Shown piece after piece: positions 6,467 through 11,471 of a stretch of DNA of 11,471 nt. Source of the DNA: Chloroflexota bacterium (GTDB lineage Bacteria > Chloroflexota > Limnocylindria > Limnocylindrales > CSP1-4). Numbering within the stretch: position 1 is the stretch's first letter; each line of letters begins with the position of its first letter. The notes under the pieces were generated by a model. The model was not told the origin of the DNA. It worked only from the letters and a program-made list of their open reading frames with translations, and did not search any database. The position numbers and the translations under genes are program-made. The DNA lies in NCBI GenBank assembly GCA_017882025.1, contig JADGQG010000047.1, positions 1-11,471 on the forward strand, in the 5' to 3' direction.

Positions 6467-7662
6467 GCCTGCACCACCTCCTCGTTCGACTCGGCGGCCT
6501 CCTCCGCCGATTCATGCAGCTCCCGCTTCCGCTCGCGGCTCGGGAACAGGCCCTCGGGCCGCAGCAGCATCATCGACACCAGTGCCAGGCCGTAGAGCAG
6601 GAACTGGTACTGGACGAAGTCGATGGCCGAGATGTCCAGGCGGAGGAAGCCCAGGTCCACCGCCGGCAGGTGGATGTCATGGACGAAGTTCGTGAGCTGT
6701 TTGAGGAAGACGCTCTGGACCTCGTAGAGCGTGAATGCCCCGATCGCCACGCCCCAGATATTGCCCATGCCGCCGAGCACGACCATGGCCAGGATGGTGA
6801 ACGACACCGTGAACCCGAACTGGTCCGGGCTAACGAGCGAGAGCTTCGAGGCGTTGAAGACGCCGGCCAGCCCGGCGGTGGATGCGCCGATCGCGAAGGC
6901 CAGGAGCTTCGTGGTGACCGTGTTGACGCCCATGCTCGCGGCCGCCACCTCATCCTCGCGGATGGCGACCCAGGCACGGCCCAGCCTGGAGTCCTGTAAC
7001 CGGTACAGCAGCATCATGGCGACGGCCACGATCGCCAGCACCGTGACGTAGTAGGGCCACGGGTTGCCGAACCCGAAGCTGCCGATCCCGAACAGTCCGT
7101 ACGCGCTGGGCTGGTAGACGGCGCTGATCCCGTTCGTGCCGTTCGTGTAGGTGTCGCTGTTGAGGAAGACCACGGGCACGATCTCGCCGAAGCCGAGGGT
7201 GACGATGGCGAGATAGTCGCCGCGCAGGCGGAGCGTGGGCGCGCCCAGCAGGATGCCGAACGTCGCCGCCACCATTGCGCCCACCAGGAGCATCGGCCAG
7301 AACGGGACGTCGAGGTGGGAGAACGGCGACGCGCTATAGGCGTAGGCGTACGAGCCGATCGCGAAGAACGCCGCGTACCCCAGGTCGAGAAGGCCGGCCA
7401 GGCCGACCACCACGTTGAGCCCGAGCGCGAGCAGGACGAAGACCCCCGCGTTCGCGAAACCGTCCACGAAGTCGTTGCGGTTCCCGAATCCGGAGAACGG
7501 CGGGACGCCGACGATGACCGGGAGGAACGCGCCCACGAGCGCCACCCCGACGAGGACGGCCAGGGACTGGTGGCGGCCCGCGAAGCGCTCGATCCCGCGG
7601 CGGAGCGCGCCGGGCAGGAGCCGGAGCGGTGCACTGCCGCCCTGGAGTCGCCGGGCGCTCAT
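6463..7662 (-). CDS. livM: Branched-chain amino acid ABC transporter, permease LivM
   Basis: Membrane permease of 399 residues. Hallmarks: NVVVGLAGLLDLGYAAFFAIGSYAYA (83-108), APTLRLRGDYLAIVTLGFGEI (141-161), and the cytoplasmic coupling helix LGRAWVAIREDEVAAASMGVN (227-247), which contacts the ATPases. VLGGMGNIWGVAIGA (295-309) and MMLLRPEGLFP (364-374) complete the family pattern. It has roughly eight to ten hydrophobic segments. The stretch at about 316-346 (FLKQLTNFVHDIH...RLDISA) before the last helix is longer than in compact LivM proteins. The C-terminal 25 residues are Glu-rich and cytoplasmic. The ATG at 7662 overlaps the livH stop (ATGA), with GGAGAG 6 bases upstream. Works with LivH as the two halves of the translocation pore. 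Confidence 0.95.
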   Translation of the reverse strand: MSARRLQGGSAPLRLLPGALRRGIERFAGRHQSLAVLVGVALVGAFLPVIVGVPPFSGFGNRNDFVDGFANAGVFVLLALGLNVVVGLAGLLDLGYAAFFAIGSYAYAYSASPFSHLDVPFWPMLLVGAMVAATFGILLGAPTLRLRGDYLAIVTLGFGEIVPVVFLNSDTYTNGTNGISAVYQPSAYGLFGIGSFGFGNPWPYYVTVLAIVAVAMMLLYRLQDSRLGRAWVAIREDEVAAASMGVNTVTTKLLAFAIGASTAGLAGVFNASKLSLVSPDQFGFTVSFTILAMVVLGGMGNIWGVAIGAFTLYEVQSVFLKQLTNFVHDIHLPAVDLGFLRLDISAIDFVQYQFLLYGLALVSMMLLRPEGLFPSRERKRELHESAEEAAESNEEVVQA

Positions 7663-8645
7663 GCTCGCTCTCCAAGCTGCTGGCCCAGGAGGCCCGTGGG
7701 ACGGAAGACAAGGACGAGAACGAGGATGCCGAACACGATTGCCTCGCTCCAGCGCGAGAATCCGGCCACGGTGCTGTTCACCTCGATGAACCCGATGAGG
7801 AAACCGCCCAGGGCCGCGCCCGTGATGTTGCCGATCCCGCCCAGGACCGCCGACGTGAATGCCTTGAGGCCGGCCTGGAAGCCCAGCTGGAAGTTGGTCG
7901 TCCCGAGGTACAGGACCTGCACGACGCCGGCCGCGCCGGCGAGCGCGGAGCCGATGAAGAACGTCACCGCGATCGTGGTGTTGATGTCGACACCCATCAG
8001 CTGGGCCGCGTCGCGGTCGATGGCCGTGGAGCGCATGGCCCGCCCCATCCGCGTCCGCGAGACGAACGTCTGCAGGGCGATCATCAGGATGAAGGCAACG
8101 GCGATGACGAACAGCTTGACGACCGACACGTCGACGCCGCCGAGGTTGACCCGCGCCTGGACGTCAATCACCTGCGGGGCCGAGATCGGTGACGGCCCGA
8201 AGAAGATCTGGATGATGTTCTGGAGGATGAAGCTCACCCCGATCGCCGTGATCAGGGGAGCAAGACGGGGCGCGTTGCGGAGCGGCCGGTAGGCGAACCG
8301 CTCGATGACCACGCCGATCCCACCCATGACCACCATGGCAGCCAGGAACGTGCCCACCAGAACGACAACGAGCAACGGCAGATCCGAGATCGTGCCGTTG
8401 AACCCGAGGCTGCTGAGGAGCCAGTAGGTCACGAAGGATCCGACCATGAACACGTCGCCGTGGGCGAAGTTGATCAGCTCGATGATCCCGTAGACCATCG
8501 TGTAGCCCAGGGCGATCAAGGCGTATACGGCCCCGATCGTCAGGGCATTCACGAACTGCTCGGTCCCGACGTAGCTCCAGTCGAGGGTGGCCAACAGGAG
8601 CAGGATGGCCGGGACCAGCAGGGCTCGGCCCGGTCGGCGTGTCAT
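7659..8645 (-). CDS. livH: Branched-chain amino acid ABC transporter, permease LivH
   Basis: Membrane permease of 328 residues, about the normal length. Hallmarks: ALTIGAVYALIALGYTMVYGIIELINFAHGDVFMVG (35-70), IERFAYRPLRNAPRLAPLITAIGVSFILQ (114-142), the coupling helix TRMGRAMRSTAIDRDAAQLMGVD (197-219), KAFTSAVLGGIGNITGAALGG, and VLVFRPTGLLG near the C-terminus. Partner of LivM in the pore. The ATG at 8645 is the only plausible start, but the 14 bases before it (pyrimidine-rich in the mRNA) contain no Shine-Dalgarno sequence, unlike the other liv genes. A strong hairpin ends just upstream (8660), so initiation may depend on unusual signals or on ribosomes arriving from livK. Confidence 0.95.
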   Translation of the reverse strand: MTRRPGRALLVPAILLLLATLDWSYVGTEQFVNALTIGAVYALIALGYTMVYGIIELINFAHGDVFMVGSFVTYWLLSSLGFNGTISDLPLLVVVLVGTFLAAMVVMGGIGVVIERFAYRPLRNAPRLAPLITAIGVSFILQNIIQIFFGPSPISAPQVIDVQARVNLGGVDVSVVKLFVIAVAFILMIALQTFVSRTRMGRAMRSTAIDRDAAQLMGVDINTTIAVTFFIGSALAGAAGVVQVLYLGTTNFQLGFQAGLKAFTSAVLGGIGNITGAALGGFLIGFIEVNSTVAGFSRWSEAIVFGILVLVLVFRPTGLLGQQLGERA

Positions 8646-8659
8646 GGGCGGGGGGATGT

Positions 8660-8696
8660 CGAGCGAGGCCGGGACGAACGGTCCCGGCCTCGCTCG
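8660..8696 (-). terminator. Perfect 16-bp stem, 5-base loop hairpin between livK and livH
   Basis: CGAGCGAGGCCGGGAC (8660-8675) and GTCCCGGCCTCGCTCG (8681-8696) are exact reverse complements around a GAACG loop. In the minus-strand mRNA it begins about 24 bases after the livK stop and ends 14 bases before the livH ATG. No U-tract follows, so it is not a standard intrinsic terminator. An attenuating or mRNA-stabilising role that keeps binding-protein levels above permease levels is known from other binding-protein importers and is my preferred reading. Confidence 0.75.
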
Positions 8697-8720
8697 TTGC
8701 TCAGCAGAACGGCGGACGGT

Positions 8721-10040
8721 CTAGCCGGCCCCGAAGTCCTTCTGGGAGACGAACTTCCAGTCCTTCGTGCCGGGGTCGAACGTGTAGTCCGAGATGATGC
8801 GCTGGGTCGTGTCGCCGTTCTTGTCGAACTGGAACTTGCCCAGGACCGTGTCGTAGGTGTGGGAGGGGTCCGTCACGTATGCGCGGACCTTCGCGCGGTC
8901 GGCGCCGACGTTCTTGAGCGCCTCGAGAATGACCTGGGCACAGGCGTAGCCGGATGCGCTATAGGCGCCGGGCTCCGCCCCGAACATGGCCTTGTAGTCG
9001 GCGGCGAGCTTCGTGGGATTGGGGATGTCATGGGTGGCCGCGACTGTCATGTAGGTGTTCGGATCGCCCTGGTCGCCCGCCAGGTTGAGGAACGATCCCT
9101 TGACGCTCGCTGCGCCGTCGCTGAGGCCGTCGCCGCCGCCCATCGGGATGGCGCCCATGCCTGCCGTGACCATCTGCTTGCGCAGGAGGCCGCCACCGGT
9201 CGCCGTGACGCCGCCGAAGAAGACGAAGTCCGGGCTATCTTTCTTGGCCAGGCTCAGGAGGCTCGTGAAGTCGCCCTGGCCCGACTTCGGCACGCCGTGC
9301 GAGGAACCGCCGATGACGGTGCCACCGAGCTTCGTGAAGGTGGCGACGAACTGGTCCGAGAGGGCCTTGCCGTAGGTCTCCGTGTCGTCGATGACGAACG
9401 CCTTCCGGGCCTTGACGATGGTGTAGGCGATGTCCGCACCGGCCGCGCCCTGGATGTCGTCGGTGGTCGCGACGCGGACGTATGCAATCTTGTCGGGGTT
9501 CGTCTTGCGCAGGTCGCCGGCGCCGAACTCGGGCTTGGTCAGCGAGATGTTCGTGTTCGCCGGGCTGCACTGGACCAGGCCGGCCGCATTCCCGATCGGG
9601 ATCTCGGCCTTCGCCACGTTGGAGTTGAACGGGCCGACGACGCCCATGACGGACGCGTCGTTGACCAGCGTCTGGATGTTCTTGGCGCCCTGCTGCGGGT
9701 CATGGACGCCGTTGACCGCGTCGTCCTGGACGTTCAGGGTGACGTTGAAGCCGGGGACCGGGATCTGCGCCAGTGCCAGCTTGACGCCGTTGAGCGTCGG
9801 CTGGCCGTTCGGCAGGTCGGCGCCCGACAGGGGTAGCTCGATGCCGATCTTGACGTCGACGGCTCCGGCGGCGGCGCTCGCAGGCGCGGCGCTGGCGCCT
9901 CCTACGGCGCTGGGTGCCGCGCTGGCAGGTGCCGCGCTGGCACCTCCTCCGGCACTGGGTGCCGTGGTCGCGCTGCCACTGCAGGCCCCGACCACGATGG
10001 ACGCGATAGCGAGAGCCGCACCCACTCGGGCGAGTTTCAT
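8721..10040 (-). CDS. livK: Branched-chain amino acid-type ABC transporter substrate-binding lipoprotein LivK
   Basis: Extracytoplasmic type I binding protein of 439 residues that delivers substrate to LivHM. A signal peptide with positive start (MKLAR), hydrophobic core and lipobox VVGAC predicts lipidation at C20. A low-complexity Ser/Ala/Gly/Pro tether (21-60) carries two near-identical 15-residue units. The binding fold runs from about 62 (VDVKIGIELPLSGAD) to the end, with typical elements VMGVVGPFNSNVA (about 131-143), KAFVIDDTETYGKAL, FTSLLSLAKKDSPDFVFFGG and SASGYACAQVILEAL. The start at 10040 has an excellent AGGAGG 8 bases upstream. Ligand specificity cannot be read off: amino acids are the default for the family, but amides, urea or aromatic acids occur. 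It is the first gene of the liv operon, and the hairpin after it suggests it is made in excess. Confidence 0.95.
   Translation of the reverse strand: MKLARVGAALAIASIVVGACSGSATTAPSAGGGASAAPASAAPSAVGGASAAPASAAAGAVDVKIGIELPLSGADLPNGQPTLNGVKLALAQIPVPGFNVTLNVQDDAVNGVHDPQQGAKNIQTLVNDASVMGVVGPFNSNVAKAEIPIGNAAGLVQCSPANTNISLTKPEFGAGDLRKTNPDKIAYVRVATTDDIQGAAGADIAYTIVKARKAFVIDDTETYGKALSDQFVATFTKLGGTVIGGSSHGVPKSGQGDFTSLLSLAKKDSPDFVFFGGVTATGGGLLRKQMVTAGMGAIPMGGGDGLSDGAASVKGSFLNLAGDQGDPNTYMTVAATHDIPNPTKLAADYKAMFGAEPGAYSASGYACAQVILEALKNVGADRAKVRAYVTDPSHTYDTVLGKFQFDKNGDTTQRIISDYTFDPGTKDWKFVSQKDFGAG
9867..9956 (-). repeat. Two tandem 45-bp units in the LivK tether
   Basis: Codons 29-58 encode SAGGGASAAPASAAP followed by SAVGGASAAPASAAA. 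The two units match at all but two residues and largely at DNA level, so this looks like an in-frame tandem duplication that lengthened the linker between the lipid anchor and the binding domain. Confidence 0.75.
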
Positions 10041-10246
10041 GAGCGTCTCCTCCTCTTTCCCTCGCCCCGCGCGCGCGGCTGACGTCCGCGGTGTTCGCGC
10101 CTCCCCCGTCGCCGTTGGACGACGTGCTTTCCCTCCCCAGGGGCACGCGGCGGACGGCGGGGGTACTCGGGCGACGGCCCATTTGACTCTTCATGCGTTG
10201 CGCGTGGAGAGATGCCGTATATTAGTCGGCAGCGACCCGAATGCAA
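10041..10246 (-). promoter_or_regulatory. livK upstream region: ribosome site, long leader and candidate promoter
   Basis: AGGAGG (10049-10054) lies 8 bases before the livK ATG. Further up is the only AT-rich island in the gap: on the minus strand TTGCAT (10241-10246) and TAATAT (10219-10224) with a 16-base spacer, a weak -35/-10 pair. If used it would leave a leader of about 170 bases. That leader contains a repeated GAGGGAAAG (10055-10063 and 10127-10135) and a possible small hairpin (CGTGC/GCACG at 10123-10147). The same island reads TATATT (10218-10223) on the plus strand and could serve the divergent gene. I recognise no riboswitch. Confidence 0.35.
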
Positions 10247-10405
10247 TACTCGGCGTCGCGCGCCCCGGCGTGGTCCGGCCGAGTGTCATGCACGCTCGCC
10301 GCCCCGGTGCGGCGCTGCGACGCCAGGTTCCCGGTCGAGCCCGTCCGAGGACCATTCACTGTACGTGCCGGGTCGCATCCAAGCGCGAGGTCTCGGGCCC
10401 GCCGA

Positions 10406-10870
10406 GTGGAATACCAGGTTCGACCGGCACGCATCACCGACGTCGAGCGCATGCTCGCGCTCTGGTCGACGACCGCGCCGGCTGCCGGTTCGGCCGCGAC
10501 CCTCGACGCCGGGGACCTGCTGCGGCAGCTGGTCTTTCTCCCGCAGGCGACTGTTATCGTCGCGGAAAACCTTCGCGCAATGGCCGGGCTGGCGGTGCTC
10601 GCCCTTCGGCCGTCCGTCCACGCCGGCGGCTACGTCGGTACGGTGGACCTCCTGGCCGTGGATCCGCGCCACGACCAGGAACAGGTGACCGGCGTCCTGG
10701 TCGAGGAGCTGCTCCGGTCGGCGCGGAACAAGGGCTGCACGCTCGTGGAGGCGGCGCTCCGATCTGCAGGGCCTGCTCTGCCGGTCTGGGAGCGCTTCGG
10801 CTTCGCCGCGGCAGGCCCTCGCATCGAATGTCTGATCCGGGCGGAGCGGGCTCCCGCCGGCAGGGGGTGA
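10406..10870 (+). CDS. GNAT-like N-acetyltransferase, weakly conserved acetyl-CoA loop
   Basis: With the GTG start at 10406 this is a 154-residue GNAT-sized protein. It begins MEYQVRPARITDVERMLALW, the usual first strand and helix of the fold, followed by TVIVAENLRAMAGLAVLAL (two strands), VGTVDLLAVDPRHDQEQVTGVLVEELLRSARNKGCTLVEAAL (motif A region) and LPVWERFGFAAAGPRIECLIR (the typical C-terminal W/Y-x-x-x-GF segment). The acetyl-CoA pyrophosphate loop, normally R/Q-x-x-G-x-G/A, is poor here (RHDQEQVTG), so activity or cofactor use is uncertain. An in-frame ATG at 10241 would add 55 residues that do not look like the fold. Neither start has a good ribosome site, so the start is the least certain part. 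Substrate unknown. It is followed 89 bases later by the NYN gene on the same strand. Confidence 0.7.
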   Translation: MEYQVRPARITDVERMLALWSTTAPAAGSAATLDAGDLLRQLVFLPQATVIVAENLRAMAGLAVLALRPSVHAGGYVGTVDLLAVDPRHDQEQVTGVLVEELLRSARNKGCTLVEAALRSAGPALPVWERFGFAAAGPRIECLIRAERAPAGRG

Positions 10871-10879
10871 AGGCCGATT

Positions 10880-10896
10880 CCGGCGCGTGGCGCCGG
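10880..10896 (+). repeat. 7-bp perfect hairpin after the acetyltransferase
   Basis: CCGGCGC and GCGCCGG flank a GTG loop, 10 bases after the stop at 10870. No T-tract follows, so termination is doubtful; such stems are frequent by chance at this GC content. Confidence 0.35.
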
Positions 10897-10947
10897 GCGG
10901 CCCGCGGGCGTCGAGTCGAAAGCTCGGCTTCCGTGCCAGGGAACAAC

Positions 10948-10954
10948 TGAGGAG
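10948..10954 (+). promoter_or_regulatory. Ribosome binding site of the NYN-domain gene
   Basis: TGAGGAG lies 5 bases before a GTG at 10960. It decides the GTG start, because no ATG is available at the beginning of the conserved domain. Confidence 0.75.
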
Positions 10955-10959
10955 TCAAC

Positions 10960-11471
10960 GTGGGCAAGAACGTCGCCGTCTTCGTGGACGTCGCGAACAT
11001 CTTCTACGCGGCCAAGGCGGCCGGCGTGGACATCGACTACGTCCTGCTGCTGAAGGCGGCAACAGCCGGACGCGATCTCGTCCGGGCCTATGCATACACC
11101 GGGCTGGACCCGGACAACGAGAACCAGCGCAACTTCCATTCCTTCCTGGCGCGCCACGATTTCCGGGTCGTCAGCAAGGACATCCGGAAGTACGGCGACG
11201 GGAAGGTCAAGGCGAACCTCGACATCGAACTCGTCGTCGACATGATGAAGACCGCCCGGAACCTTGACGTCGCCGTCGTGATCTCCGGTGACGGAGACTT
11301 TGCGCCAGCGATTCGCGCCGTCCAGGAGATGGGCGTGCGCGTCGAGGTCATCAGCTTCCGGGGCAACACCAGCTCGGACCTGATGGACGTCGCCGACAAG
11401 TTCACCGACATCACGCAGCTGGCAAAGGTGGAGAAGGGCTCCACGGTCTCGGGTCGCCGCGTCGCGTCGGA
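10960..11471 (+). CDS. NYN (LabA/DUF88-like) PIN-fold domain protein, cut by right window edge
   Basis: The 170 visible residues are a nearly full NYN domain, a PIN-like fold found in predicted or proven metal-dependent RNases. Acidic positions are in place: D10 with N13 in VAVFVDVANIF; KANLDIELVVDMM (85-96; D88, D94); and VISGDGDFAPAI (108-119; D111, D113), the family's SGDxDF signature. VEVISFRGNTSSDLMDVADKFTDI (128-151) is the usual C-terminal strand and helix. The frame is open to the edge, so further domains may follow. The target RNA is unknown; LabA-type members are linked to regulation in cyanobacteria, while others process RNA. Possibly co-transcribed with the acetyltransferase, although the 89-base gap leaves room for its own promoter. 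Confidence 0.88.
   Translation, partial: MGKNVAVFVDVANIFYAAKAAGVDIDYVLLLKAATAGRDLVRAYAYTGLDPDNENQRNFHSFLARHDFRVVSKDIRKYGDGKVKANLDIELVVDMMKTARNLDVAVVISGDGDFAPAIRAVQEMGVRVEVISFRGNTSSDLMDVADKFTDITQLAKVEKGSTVSGRRVAS

Noticed and set aside
8460..9836. Open frame of 458 codons on the plus strand across livH and livK
   Set aside because: Antisense shadow of two genes with strong family matches; the Val/Asp/Arg-rich translation is typical of the complementary frame.
4704..10040. liv operon as a novel system
   Set aside because: Gene content and order are those of a standard HAAT-family importer; only the LivG insertion and the livK-livH junction are out of the ordinary.
10037..10246. Short minus-strand open frame (69 codons) in the livK leader, considered as a leader peptide
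   Set aside because: Arg/Pro-rich, no ribosome site, and it overlaps the livK start; no run of branched-chain amino acid codons that would suggest attenuation.
10880..10896. Hairpin after the acetyltransferase as an intrinsic terminator
   Set aside because: Only 7 bp with no T-tract; kept as a repeat, not called as a terminator.
9430..10950. Open frame of 506 codons on the plus strand across livK, its leader and the acetyltransferase
   Set aside because: It runs antisense to livK and out of frame with the GNAT protein; low-complexity translation with no recognisable motif.

Overview
The window is a very GC-rich bacterial chromosome segment with short gaps, many start/stop overlaps, and neither rRNA, tRNA, insertion sequence nor CRISPR array that I can see. 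The lipoprotein signal on the solute-binding protein, its Ala/Ser/Pro/Gly linker, a CsoR-type copper repressor and an apparently leaderless promoter fit a high-GC, monoderm-like lineage. I lean towards Chloroflexota (Limnocylindria/Ellin6529-like), with Actinomycetota as the alternative; this is inference from style, not from a marker gene.

Region 1 (1-2934, minus strand). A csoR-type copper-sensing repressor is followed, with an ATGA overlap, by a soluble GAF-like histidine kinase. A 395-base gap then leads to rsmG (gidB, 16S rRNA m7G methyltransferase), which is cut by the left edge. The csoR promoter carries a 17-bp near-palindrome that matches the known CsoR operator type and overlaps the -10 box, so the csoR-kinase pair is probably autorepressed and released by Cu(I). 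The gap before rsmG holds two inverted DnaA-box-like sequences.

Region 2 (3041-4687, plus strand). A promoter that appears to give a leaderless mRNA drives three genes joined by overlapping stop/start codons: an uncharacterised protein with a PD-(D/E)XK-like nuclease core, hpt (hypoxanthine-guanine phosphoribosyltransferase) and a small four-helix membrane protein.

Region 3 (4704-about 10246, minus strand). This is a complete branched-chain amino acid-type (HAAT) ABC importer in the order livK-livH-livM-livG-livF. The last four genes are chained by 4-base overlaps. livK is separated from livH by a perfect 16-bp hairpin. The LivG ATPase is unusual: about 75 residues, including a two-helix hydrophobic hairpin, are inserted between its Walker A motif and Q-loop.

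Region 4 (about 10218-11471, plus strand). A divergent pair follows: a GNAT-like acetyltransferase with a weak acetyl-CoA loop and an NYN/LabA-type PIN-fold protein cut by the right edge.

Apart from the importer, the regions look functionally independent. The points most worth a second look are the membrane-hairpin insertion in LivG, the csoR-kinase operon with its operator, the nuclease-like gene coupled to hpt, the livK-livH hairpin with no Shine-Dalgarno before livH, and the DnaA-box pair.
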